From RAM1 sp041905405 (GTDB taxonomy: Bacteria; Pseudomonadota; Gammaproteobacteria; Burkholderiales; Burkholderiaceae_C), in contig JAYRLC010000021.1 of assembly GCA_041905405.1 (NCBI GenBank), positions 1-64,000 of the forward strand: a DNA stretch of 64,000 nucleotides, given 5' to 3'. A program made the position numbers and the translations under genes. This document shows, piece after piece, positions 1 to 8,680 of the stretch. Numbering within the stretch: position 1 is the stretch's first letter; every line of letters begins with the position of its first letter. The notes under the pieces were generated by a model that did no database searches, was not told the DNA's origin, and was given only the letters and a program-made list of their open reading frames with translations.

Positions 1-87
1 GGACCCATTGGGTATATCCCGCCGGCAGAAGCTGAGGCAAACTACTACCGGCATCTCGCCAGTCAGGTCTCCACGGTGGTGGCCTGA
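1..87 (+). pseudogene. IS3-family transposase OrfB, C-terminal fragment (partial at window edge)
   Basis: Frame 1 reads through from the window edge to a stop at 85-87 and ends in GYIPPAEAEANYYRHLASQ, the usual C-terminal tail of the OrfB (rve integrase-core) transposase of IS3-family elements. Only the last 28 residues are visible, so intactness of the element to the left cannot be judged. The stop is followed by the element's terminal repeat. It is placed as the right end of a copy that inserted into an IS5-family transposase gene. Identification rests on the tail alone. Confidence 0.8.
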
Positions 88-126
88 CTTAAACCAACCG
101 GCCTCCACGATTCCCGGGGCGGTTCA
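1..126 (+). mobile_element. IS3-family element, right end with terminal inverted repeat
   Basis: The bases after the transposase stop read ACGATTCCCGGGGCGGTTCA and end at 126. Their complement, TGAACCGCCCCGGGAATCGT, is typical of the terminal repeats of one IS3 subgroup. Directly beyond 126 the sequence becomes an IS5-family transposase N-terminus on the other strand, so 126 is taken as the element boundary. The left part lies outside the window. Confidence 0.75.
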
Positions 127-214
127 CCAGCTCCATCTCCTGCAGGAACACCTCGCGCCGGGTCTTCTTGCGTTTGCCGGCGTACTCCGCGTCCGAAAAA
201 CTGATCTGGCTCAT
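127..214 (-). pseudogene. IS5-family transposase N-terminal fragment
   Basis: Starting at the ATG at 214, the minus strand encodes MSQISFSDAEYAGKRKKTR and then about ten more residues ending MELV. This is the standard N-terminus of IS5/IS1182-like DDE transposases (SFSDAEY...KRKKTRREVFL). The frame runs into the IS3-family repeat at 126, so the gene is interrupted after about 29 residues and cannot make an active transposase from this copy. Confidence 0.75.
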
Positions 215-279
215 CGTGCAAGTTCCTTTGCATCAATCAACGCACGACGGCATGATCGGTGGACTTGTTCAGACCTTCC
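127..279 (-). mobile_element. IS5-family element remnant, left end
   Basis: Bases 261-279 on the minus strand read GGAAGGTCTGAACAAGTCC, close to the IS5 terminal repeat GGAAGGTGCGAA. Downstream of it on that strand lies the start of an IS5-type transposase gene. The remnant is cut at 126/127 by the IS3-family copy. TTAA at 280-283 fits the 4-base YTAR-type target of IS5 elements. The insertion sits at the 3' end of the ATPase gene that follows. Confidence 0.75.
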
Positions 280-1318
280 TTAAAGAGGACTTCTCTGACA
301 TCAGATTACTCAGAATTCGCTTGAGAAACTCTCGCAGCGTCTCGAATTTTTCAAGTGAGATGTCCAAATTTATCTCTCGCGCGTCGTCGCCGAGCTTCAT
401 TCCAATAGGCGGATCAGAATGCTCATACCATTGGCTTCGGTGTTTGATCGTGCCGATTTTTAGCCACACGCCGTTACCCTTCGCCGCTCGATGGAAGTAA
501 TCAATCACCTTTGCTTGATCATTTCGGCGTATGTGATAAAGATCATCAAGGATTAAATAAGCAGGCCCACCCGAAAGAGCGGCAAGGTGGTTGAAGAACC
601 GCTGAAACCTGAGAATATTTTGGTGCAGGTACTCGACTTTATGGGAGACATATTCCGAGCGCTCCTCAGTCATCAAGATGTCTTTCGTTGCACCGGCGGC
701 TGATGTGCCGACTTTGGCGGAACCCATGCCTCCGCTTGCCTTGACCTCGGCCTTAGCGAGCACCTTGGATGAGTCCTCTTGGCTTTGCCTGGACGTGGTT
801 TTCTTCTTCGCAGTTTCCGGTGCATTTAACTGAGCTTCCAGGTCCTTGATGACCTGGTTTAGCTCGTTGCGAACGGTTGCAGTTTGAACTTTGTTGAAGG
901 GAGGACGTTTCGGTGTCGTCCCAAAGAGGCGCGTCCAGAAACTCGTCTTCGTTGCCGGATTAGTTGCAGCCGTTGCCAGCCACTCTTCAAACTCTCGAAG
1001 GCTCTTTATCAGAACGCTAATCAGCACATCTGGATATGTGTGGCCTTTGAACGTTTCCATGTCAACGAAAGCAATCGGTCGTCTGTCGATGGTGAGATCA
1101 GCGGCTGCCTTTCTGAGTAGGCTTGACTTGCCTGATCCTCGGCGGCCAAAGACGATATTGTGTTGCTGTGATTTTGCACGAGCAAGTACTCCAGGGGCGG
1201 GTTCTATAAAGCGATGCGCACCTTCGGGCGTCGCTCGCATAACCTCTTCACACAGAACCAACAACTCATCAACTTCGGAGGAGTAAAGCATAGTTGTCTG
1301 GTCGGTGTCGTTCGCCAT
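269..1318 (-). CDS. P-loop ATPase of unknown function, C-terminus replaced by IS sequence
   Basis: A 349-residue protein with a Walker A motif GRRGSGKSS at residues 58-66 and a Walker B strand YLILDD at 254-259, so an AAA/STAND-like NTPase fold is likely. Residues 165-210 are a Lys/Ser/Ala-rich linker. I do not recognise the family. The last three residues (RKV) and the stop codon lie in the IS5-type terminal repeat, so the native C-terminus is missing. AGGGAAAC precedes the ATG. Base composition is clearly lower in GC than glnS next door, which suggests recent transfer. A role in defence or DNA transactions is only a guess from the ATPase type and the IS context. Confidence 0.75.
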   Translation of the reverse strand: MANDTDQTTMLYSSEVDELLVLCEEVMRATPEGAHRFIEPAPGVLARAKSQQHNIVFGRRGSGKSSLLRKAAADLTIDRRPIAFVDMETFKGHTYPDVLISVLIKSLREFEEWLATAATNPATKTSFWTRLFGTTPKRPPFNKVQTATVRNELNQVIKDLEAQLNAPETAKKKTTSRQSQEDSSKVLAKAEVKASGGMGSAKVGTSAAGATKDILMTEERSEYVSHKVEYLHQNILRFQRFFNHLAALSGGPAYLILDDLYHIRRNDQAKVIDYFHRAAKGNGVWLKIGTIKHRSQWYEHSDPPIGMKLGDDAREINLDISLEKFETLREFLKRILSNLMSEKSSLRKV

Positions 1319-1352
1319 TTTGTTTCCCTGAGAAGTATTTGGTGTGAGCTCT

Positions 1353-3152
<1,800 letters not shown>

Positions 3153-3307
3153 ATAGGCTCATTTTAGGGGTGGCGTTTCTTTGCGGCTCTGTGAGCGGTT
3201 ACTTCCCGCAACGGGTTTGACACGCCGGACGGCCTGGCGCTTACACCTGCCTGCGTTTAATCAGGGCAAGGGGTGCTGTTTGCCCCGCCACTAAAGGAGT
3301 TCCCACC

Positions 3308-3664
3308 ATGAAGCTCAACCGTTTTGTTTTTGTCGGCGCTGCCGCCATCGCGGCCTTGGCAGCGCTGGCCTCGGCGCCGGCCCGGGCGAGCGATGTGACC
3401 TGGTCTGTGGGCGTGCATGCGGCGCCGGGCGTACACATTGGCGCCACCAATGCGCAGCCCTATTACGTGCAGCCGGCGCCGGTGTATGTGGCGCCACAGC
3501 CGGTGTATGTGCAGCCGCCGGGTTATTACGTTCGGCCTGCACCCATCTATGTGCGCCCGGCGCCGGTTTACCAGGCGGGTTATTACTACGGCTCGGCACC
3601 CCGCGGCCACTGGAAGCACGGGCCCAAGCACCACCGCGGGCATGGCCACGGCCATCGTCGCTAA
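3308..3664 (+). CDS. Small secreted Tyr/Val/Pro-repeat protein, His-rich C-terminus
   Basis: A 118-residue protein with a clear signal peptide (residues 1 to about 28, ending APARAS). The mature part is built from repeats of the type YVxPxPVYV/YVRPAPIYV (about residues 50-95) and ends in a basic HGPKHHRGHGHGHRR tail. Similar short repeat proteins are common in Burkholderiales and are of unknown function. The His-rich tail could bind metal, but this is inference. AAAGGAG lies 7 bases before the ATG. It is divergent from glnS, so the 155 bases between them must hold both promoters. Confidence 0.8.
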   Translation: MKLNRFVFVGAAAIAALAALASAPARASDVTWSVGVHAAPGVHIGATNAQPYYVQPAPVYVAPQPVYVQPPGYYVRPAPIYVRPAPVYQAGYYYGSAPRGHWKHGPKHHRGHGHGHRR

Positions 3665-3684
3665 GTCCACGCCCGCAAAAAAGA

Positions 3685-3712
3685 GACCCTCAGGCCGTGA
3701 GGCCTGAGGGTC
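3685..3712 (-). terminator. Intrinsic terminator (minus-strand transcription)
   Basis: A perfect 12-base-pair stem, GACCCTCAGGCC and GGCCTGAGGGTC, with a GTGA loop. On the minus strand it is followed by CTCTTTTTTG, so it should stop transcripts arriving from the binding-protein gene (3975-5138) and the small membrane ORF (3749-3925). On the plus strand no T-run follows, but the hairpin may still limit read-through from the gene at 3308. Confidence 0.8.
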
Positions 3713-3748
3713 AACATGTCAGTCTCGGGACGGAGGGCCGTGACTGAC

Positions 3749-3925
3749 TCACCCCGAAGGAGGGAGGGGACTCAGAGGAGTCGGGGTGATGCTCAGTGTT
3801 GTCCCCGGGACTTCGCTGTTGCCCTGGAAGGCAACCATGAGCGTGGCCGTACCGGTGACCATCGCCACCGTGTACAACGCTGCATAGCCCAGCGTGCGCA
3901 AAACATGAAATCTGGGGGACAACAT
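3749..3925 (-). CDS. Putative 58-residue small membrane protein
   Basis: An ATG at 3925 opens a 58-codon frame, MLSPRFHVLRTLGYAALYTV and onward. It contains one convincing hydrophobic segment (about residues 11-33), followed by a Pro/Ser/Thr-rich tail ending LSPLPPSG. It lies 3' of the binding-protein gene, on the same strand, and before the terminator at 3685-3712, so co-transcription is plausible. No strong ribosome binding site is visible, and a GC-rich hairpin (3945-3971) precedes it. No family is recognised. The call rests on the transmembrane pattern and position only. Confidence 0.4.
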   Translation of the reverse strand: MLSPRFHVLRTLGYAALYTVAMVTGTATLMVAFQGNSEVPGTTLSITPTPLSPLPPSG

Positions 3926-3974
3926 GGGATGTAGTAGAACCCCGCGCCGTCCCCCGTCCTGTAGGACGGCGCCC

Positions 3975-5138
3975 TTACCAGGCGTCGGAACGCACCTGTG
4001 ATTCCCACTGCCCGCCGCGCGTGGCGTACACGCTGATGACGCCGTAGCGCTGCTCGCCCTGGGCGTCGAATTTCATGGAGCCCGTCACGGGCGCATAGGC
4101 GTCGATGCTGCGCAGGGCCTGGGTGATGTCCTGCGGCCGTGCCGATTCCGCGCGCTTGATGGCGGCGGCCAGCACGTGCATGGCGTCGTAGCTGTAGTGG
4201 CCGCCGTAGGCCGGGTCCAGCTTGAAGGCGGCGCGGTAGCTGTCCAGGAATTTCGCGCCGGCCGGGAATTCACGCGGCTCCAGGATGGGCGACGTGGCAT
4301 ACAGGCCGCCCTGCATGATGCCCGCGCCCTTGAGCATGGCCGTGGTCTTGATCGTGTCGCCGCCCAGAACGGCGGGCCGGGTGTAGCCGATCTTTTGCAG
4401 GGCCTGGATCAGCGCGATGACCTGGAAGTCGTTCAGCGTGGTCACCACGGCGTCGACGCCGCCGTCGCGGATCTTGCCGGCCAGCTCATCGAACGCGGTG
4501 GTCTTGTCGTCGAACCCCTGGCGGATGGCGATGTCTTTTTTGGCCTTGGTCAGCTCCGCGGCGGCGCCGTCGGCCAGGCCCTTGCCGTAGGGCGTGCCGT
4601 CGTCCAGCACGGCGAATTTGGTGGCGTTCAGCTGGCCCGCGGCAAATGAGCCGATGGCCTTGGCCTGCAGTGTGTCGTTGGCCACCAGGCGGAAGGTGGT
4701 GGGCAGGTTCAGCTGAGTGAATTTGGGGTTGGTCGAGATGGCCAGCTGGGGGATGTTCTTGGCGGCGTACAGCGGCGCGGTCTCGATGCTCACGCCCGAG
4801 TTCAGGTGGCCGATCACGGCGACGATGCCGGCGTCCACCAGCTGCTGGGCCACGTCTTTGCCGGTGGCGGCGCTGGCGCGGTCGTCCACGGCCACGATTT
4901 CCAGGGTCACGGGCTTGCCCTTGATCTTGAAGCCCGATTTGTTGAGTTCATCGACGGCGAGCTTCACGCCGTTGTGCATGTCCTGGCCCAGCGCGGCCAG
5001 GTTGCCCGACAGGGGCTGGGCCACGCCGATCTTGAGGGTGGACGGCGGGTTGTTGCAGCCGGCCAGCAGCGCGGCGGTGGCAATGGCCCCCAAGGCCAGC
5101 GCGCTTGTGACGGCCAGGCGGCGGGTGGATGTGTGCAT
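3975..5138 (-). CDS. Branched-chain amino acid type ABC transporter substrate-binding lipoprotein
   Basis: A periplasmic binding protein of the LivJ/LivK (peripla_BP_6) family, 387 residues from the chosen start. The lipoprotein signal ends in LLAGCNNPP, and the mature protein begins with the family core LKIGVAQPLSGNLAALGQD. The ATG at 5138 was preferred over one 24 bases upstream because CGGAG lies just before it and it gives a clean signal peptide. No permease or ATPase genes are adjacent, so it is an orphan receptor, and the ligand (branched-chain amino acid, amide or aromatic acid) cannot be told from sequence alone. Confidence 0.9.
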   Translation of the reverse strand: MHTSTRRLAVTSALALGAIATAALLAGCNNPPSTLKIGVAQPLSGNLAALGQDMHNGVKLAVDELNKSGFKIKGKPVTLEIVAVDDRASAATGKDVAQQLVDAGIVAVIGHLNSGVSIETAPLYAAKNIPQLAISTNPKFTQLNLPTTFRLVANDTLQAKAIGSFAAGQLNATKFAVLDDGTPYGKGLADGAAAELTKAKKDIAIRQGFDDKTTAFDELAGKIRDGGVDAVVTTLNDFQVIALIQALQKIGYTRPAVLGGDTIKTTAMLKGAGIMQGGLYATSPILEPREFPAGAKFLDSYRAAFKLDPAYGGHYSYDAMHVLAAAIKRAESARPQDITQALRSIDAYAPVTGSMKFDAQGEQRYGVISVYATRGGQWESQVRSDAW

Positions 5139-5261
5139 GAATGGCTCCGTGGTGAGGTGCAACGGAATGTAAGGAGGCGCTCCCTTCCGGCGGCTCGGGG
5201 TTTCACCGGAGGTTATGTACCTTCACTACTTATTAGCCAAACTGATGCTTCGCCGTGGTGC

Positions 5262-5297
5262 AGAAAAAAGGCCCGCTTACCTTGCGGTACGCGGGCC
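5262..5297 (-). terminator. Intrinsic terminator of the DUF3455 gene
   Basis: Stem GGCCCGC/GCGGGCC, extended inside by TAC/GTA. On the minus strand it is followed by a run of T (the complement of AAAAAA at 5264-5269). It sits about 90 bases past the stop of the 5390-5932 gene and in the right orientation to end that transcript. Confidence 0.75.
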
Positions 5298-5389
5298 TGC
5301 CAAGTCCGGCAGAGGGGATGCCGGATTTCACTCTGGAGGAGTCAGTGTGAAAACTGTTGAGTGATGTTCTGGTCGTTCATGGTCGCAGG

Positions 5390-5932
5390 TCAGGCGGCGC
5401 GCCAGAAGATGTAGTCGGCCTGGTACTTGACGATCTGCTTGGCACCCACGTTGCCGGCGGCGCAGGCCATGGCGGGCGCGACGCCGCCCATGGTGGCCAC
5501 GCGCTGAATATAGGTCGTGCCGTTGACGGCGCCCATGCCCGAGGCGGGGTTGGCCTTGACCAGTTGCAGCGGGATGTTGCCGGTGCCGTTGGGCGCCACG
5601 GCGACCTGGGTAGCCGTCAGCTTGACGCCGTCCATGCCTTCCCAGGTAGCGGGCGGGCCGTAGTACTTGCCCACCTGCTTGCCGCCGCGGTCGTTCAGCT
5701 TGGCGTCGGGGCCGACAAACACCCATTCGAACTGGCCCGCAGCGCCGGCCTTGGCGCGGCATTCATAGGTGATTTCACCCACGCCAACGGTTTCCCAGAA
5801 GACCTTGTTGCCGGCGGGCACCTGCACGGCGGCCGGCAGGCCGGTCTGGTCAAACGGTTTCATCATGGGGCCGCTGGCACAGGCGGTGATCAGGGTGACG
5901 GCCGAAAGGGCAATGGCGGTACGGATAAACAT
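5390..5932 (-). CDS. DUF3455 family lipoprotein
   Basis: A 180-residue secreted protein with lipobox LITACASGP (Cys at residue 18). The mature part matches the DUF3455 pattern: an early VPAGNKVFWETVGVGEITYEC, a central WVFVGPDAKLNDRGGKQVGKYY-like stretch, and the closing segment NVGAKQIVKYQADYIFW. The family occurs in proteobacteria and fungi, and its biochemical role is not established. AAGGAG lies before the ATG. It appears monocistronic, with its own terminator. Confidence 0.88.
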   Translation of the reverse strand: MFIRTAIALSAVTLITACASGPMMKPFDQTGLPAAVQVPAGNKVFWETVGVGEITYECRAKAGAAGQFEWVFVGPDAKLNDRGGKQVGKYYGPPATWEGMDGVKLTATQVAVAPNGTGNIPLQLVKANPASGMGAVNGTTYIQRVATMGGVAPAMACAAGNVGAKQIVKYQADYIFWRAA

Positions 5933-6333
5933 GGTTCTGACTCCTTGTAGGTTGGTTGAGCGGCGGGTTTTTCCTCCCGGAAAGCGCCGCCGATCCTTAT
6001 ACGCAGCAAACAGTCACAACGGTTTCAAAACAGACGCATCAGTTCAAATGACGGCGTCTTGTCCTACAAAACGGCCCGCCGGCCGCGCGCGGTCAGCGCT
6101 GGCGGAACTGGGTCAGCACGTCCAGCAGGTTGCGCGTGGCGCCGTCCAGCGCGGGCAGGGGACGATGCACCACAACGGTGTGCCGCGTGAGTGCCGGGCT
6201 GAGCGACGCGGTCTTCAGCCCGGGTGACTTCTGGCCAGGCGCTTCGCCTTCCAGCGGCAGCACGGATCTCAACTTCACAAATAGGAATGTAGTGGCCACG
6301 ATGGCATTCAGTCATCAGCAACAGGAGCGCTAC
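5933..6333. other. Intergenic region without a recognised gene
   Basis: About 400 bases between the divergent DUF3455 and DUF1127 genes. It must hold both promoters. A minus-strand frame at 6093-6299 (68 codons) ends in a plausible helical stretch, LDGATRNLLDVLTQFRQR, but lacks a good ribosome binding site, signal peptide or recognisable domain, so I do not call it a gene. It might be the decayed tail of a regulator. Confidence 0.5.
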
Positions 6334-6579
6334 ATGGCGTGGAATCTTTTCAGCAGGACCGGCCACCAGCGGCTGGGTGAGCGTGAGTTGCGGGGCATGA
6401 GCGACCGCGAGCTGGCCGACATCGGCATCGGACGCAGCGAGGTGGGGGCGGTGCTGGCGTATGAACCGCAACCGCAGGCTACATCGCGCGGAACAGGTGG
6501 GCGTACAGCCGGCTCACCGGCAACTTTTCAGGCCGGCCTTTCAGGGCCAGGTGCAGTTTGCCGGCTTCGTCGCGCGTGA
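6334..6579 (+). CDS. DUF1127 domain protein
   Basis: An 81-residue protein with the compact DUF1127 motif RELRGMSDRELADIGIGRSEV at about residues 17-37. DUF1127 proteins are small and mostly uncharacterised; some are linked to phosphate or stress responses. AGGAG lies 6 bases before the ATG at 6334, which favours it over the in-frame ATG at 6301. The Arg/Gly-rich last 35 residues are not conserved in the family and run into the 3' end of the convergent LytTR regulator gene with a 101-base overlap, so the tail probably results from loss of an earlier stop codon. Confidence 0.75.
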   Translation: MAWNLFSRTGHQRLGERELRGMSDRELADIGIGRSEVGAVLAYEPQPQATSRGTGGRTAGSPATFQAGLSGPGAVCRLRRA

Positions 6580-7300
6580 CGCTGTCAATGGCCGCGGCCC
6601 GCACGACGGTGCCGCGGTGCACCTGCCAGAACGCCTGCGCGTCCAGCTGCGGCAGCAGCTCTTTCAGCGGCGTGCGGATCAGGTATTCGTGGCTGGCGGT
6701 CAGCACGCGCACGTATTTGTCGGCGGCCTCGAAGTACACCACGTCATCGACCGGCACCATGCGAATGGCATTGCCCACACTGGCCTGGATGACCGCCAGC
6801 GGCGCCGTCGGCGTTGCCGCTGCCGTGCTGCCGGCGACCCCCGCCGCGGCCAGCAGGTGGCGCAGCTGTCCGAGCGTGGCTTCCAGTGGCGCGGCAGCGT
6901 CGCTGCCGGCCCGCCGCCGGCCCAGCAGATCCTGCAGCTTGGCCACGGTTTTTTGCAGGCGCGCGGCCTGCACGGGTTTGAGCACGTAGTCCACCGCCTG
7001 GGCGTCAAAGGCCTGTACGGCGTATTGGTCATACGCCGTCACGAACACCAGCGCCGGAAAAGGCTCGCCGTCGGGCCATTCGTCCCCCAGCTCGGCGGCG
7101 GCTTCCAGTCCGGTCTGGCCCGGCATGCGGATGTCAAAGAACAGCACGTCGGGTTTCAGCGCCAGCGCCTGCGCGGCGGCGCTGGTCCCGTCGCCCACCG
7201 TGGCCAGCACGCGCAGGCCGGGCCAGGCGCGGGCCAGCTCGGCCTGCAACGCCTGGGCCAGCAGGGGTTCGTCTTCGGCGATCAGGGCGGTGGCGTCCAT
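6479..7300 (-). CDS. LytTR-type response regulator (AlgR/LytR family)
   Basis: A 273-residue regulator. Residues 1-125 form a receiver with the acidic pair ED (10-11), the phospho-acceptor Asp56 in LFFDIRMPG, and the switch Lys in VLKPVQAARL. An alanine-rich linker leads to a C-terminal LytTR DNA-binding domain (about 170-273) with VVYFEAADKYVRV and WQVHRGTVVRAAAID. It follows the sensor kinase gene by 4 bases, so the two form a two-component pair. The target genes are unknown; the flanking 2TM protein and hydrolase genes are candidates. Confidence 0.93.
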   Translation of the reverse strand: MDATALIAEDEPLLAQALQAELARAWPGLRVLATVGDGTSAAAQALALKPDVLFFDIRMPGQTGLEAAAELGDEWPDGEPFPALVFVTAYDQYAVQAFDAQAVDYVLKPVQAARLQKTVAKLQDLLGRRRAGSDAAAPLEATLGQLRHLLAAAGVAGSTAAATPTAPLAVIQASVGNAIRMVPVDDVVYFEAADKYVRVLTASHEYLIRTPLKELLPQLDAQAFWQVHRGTVVRAAAIDSVTRDEAGKLHLALKGRPEKLPVSRLYAHLFRAM

Positions 7301-7304
7301 GCGT

Positions 7305-8372
7305 TCAGGCCCGTGCGGGCAGGTGGATCACGGCGCGGGTGCCGGGCCCGGCGGACGAACCGTCTGCCGCGGTGAAGCGCAGTTGCGCGCCATCTTCGTA
7401 CACGGCGGCCAGGCGTTCGCGCACCTGCGCCATGCCAAAGCCCCGGGTGGCGGCCTGTGCGTCGGCCACGCCCACGCCGGTGTCGGCGACTTCAAGCACC
7501 ACCTGGGCGCCCTCGGGCCGCGCGCTCACGGTGATGGTGCCGCCTTCTACCTTGGGCTCCAGGCCGTGCTTGATGCAGTTTTCCACCAGCGGTTGAAGCA
7601 GCAGCGCGGGCACGGGGTGGGATGCCAGCGCGGGCGGCAGGTCGAGTGTGTAGCGCAGCCGTGGACCCATGCGGATGCTCATGAGCTCCAGGTAGTCATG
7701 CAGGCGGTCAAATTCGGCCTGCAGCGGGTGCATGCTGGCGCGCGATGCGTCCAGCGTGGCGCGCAGGTAGGCGATCATGTGGTCCAGCATGACCTGGGCA
7801 CGCGTGGCATCCACGCCGACCAGCGCGCGCAGATTGGCCAGCGTGTTGAACAGCATGTGCGGCTCCAGCTGTGTCTCCAGCAGCTTCAGCCGCGCCTCGT
7901 TCGCGTGGCGGCGCGATTCGACCATCTTGCGTTCCAGGTAGGCCGATTTGTTGATCGAGTAAAAGTAGAACGACCCGGTGATGCCCGCCAGCAGCGTGAT
8001 GACGATGGACGACCGTTCCTCCAGCGCGCTGACGTGGCCGCCGGGCGGGTAGAAGTGAAAGTAGTGCGCGCACAGCAGGTCCGCCAGCCGCGTGCCGCCC
8101 AGGTAGCCCAGCACAATGGCGGCCGCCACCAGCGCCAGCCCATGCCAGCCCTGGGGCCAGCCGGTTTCGGCAGCGGAAGGAAACAGGTCGCGGCCCAGGT
8201 CGATCACGGCCCAGGTGATGCCCGCGATCAGTACCGAATACACCACGGACGGACCGTAGGCCCGGTCGGGAATGAAGGCGTACTGCAGCGTGGCGATGGC
8301 CAGCGCGAACGCCATGACCTGCAGGAAGTGACGCAGCTTGGCGATCCAGTCGATGCGCCGCGCCGCGTTCAT
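7305..8372 (-). CDS. LytS/AlgZ-type sensor histidine kinase (His_kinase domain)
   Basis: A 355-residue membrane kinase. Several hydrophobic segments fill residues 10 to about 140. A YehU/LytS-type His_kinase domain follows, with the phosphate-acceptor region QLEPHMLFNTLANLRAL, and then an HATPase_c domain with the N-box VPALLLQPLVENCIKHGL and the G-box DTGVGV. The N-terminus lacks a recognisable sensory domain, so the stimulus is unknown. It overlaps the upstream 2TM gene by 4 bases (ATGA) and precedes the regulator gene. Confidence 0.92.
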   Translation of the reverse strand: MNAARRIDWIAKLRHFLQVMAFALAIATLQYAFIPDRAYGPSVVYSVLIAGITWAVIDLGRDLFPSAAETGWPQGWHGLALVAAAIVLGYLGGTRLADLLCAHYFHFYPPGGHVSALEERSSIVITLLAGITGSFYFYSINKSAYLERKMVESRRHANEARLKLLETQLEPHMLFNTLANLRALVGVDATRAQVMLDHMIAYLRATLDASRASMHPLQAEFDRLHDYLELMSIRMGPRLRYTLDLPPALASHPVPALLLQPLVENCIKHGLEPKVEGGTITVSARPEGAQVVLEVADTGVGVADAQAATRGFGMAQVRERLAAVYEDGAQLRFTAADGSSAGPGTRAVIHLPARA

Positions 8373-8671
8373 GGGCGGCCCTGCTGCTGGCGGCGTTCGA
8401 TCGCTTCGCGTTCGCGCTGGATCATGCGTTCACGCAGACCGCCGCCCTTGCCCAGAACGAACACCGACACGCCGTGCAGCGCCAGCCCCAGCCCCCAGCC
8501 GATCACCGGGTACACCGACCACGGCCGCGTACCCAGGCCGTGGCGTGACATCAGAAACATGGCGATATTGACCAGAAGGTACACGCAGGCGTGTGTGTAC
8601 CAGCCAAGCTTGGCGCCGGCGCGCTTGCGGGCCAGGGTGTCGATTTCCTGCGGGGACAGCGGCATGGGCAT
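8369..8671 (-). CDS. 2TM domain protein
   Basis: A 100-residue protein with the 2TM-domain pattern: an acidic/basic start (IDTLARKRAGAKLGWYTHA), a helix YLLVNIAMFLMS, a loop with RPWSVYPVIGWGLGLALHG, and a basic coiled tail (RERMIQREREAIERR). 2TM proteins are often encoded beside LytS/LytR pairs and may modulate the kinase in the membrane. It is coupled to the kinase by a 4-base overlap and has a paralogue at 9802-10089. Confidence 0.85.
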   Translation of the reverse strand: MPMPLSPQEIDTLARKRAGAKLGWYTHACVYLLVNIAMFLMSRHGLGTRPWSVYPVIGWGLGLALHGVSVFVLGKGGGLRERMIQREREAIERRQQQGRP

Positions 8672-8680
8672 CGAACCATT

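Noticed and set aside
3417..3707. Alternative frames over the Tyr/Val/Pro-repeat gene
   Set aside because: The repeat structure yields several open frames. Only the 3308 frame has a signal peptide and a strong ribosome binding site.
3945..3971. A GC-rich hairpin (CGCCGTCC/GGACGGCG) just after the binding-protein stop, considered as its terminator
   Set aside because: No T-run follows on the minus strand. The hairpin at 3685-3712 with T6 is a better terminator.
6093..6299. A 68-codon minus-strand frame in the gap before the DUF1127 gene
   Set aside because: No ribosome binding site, no domain and no conservation evidence. It is left as a possible gene remnant.
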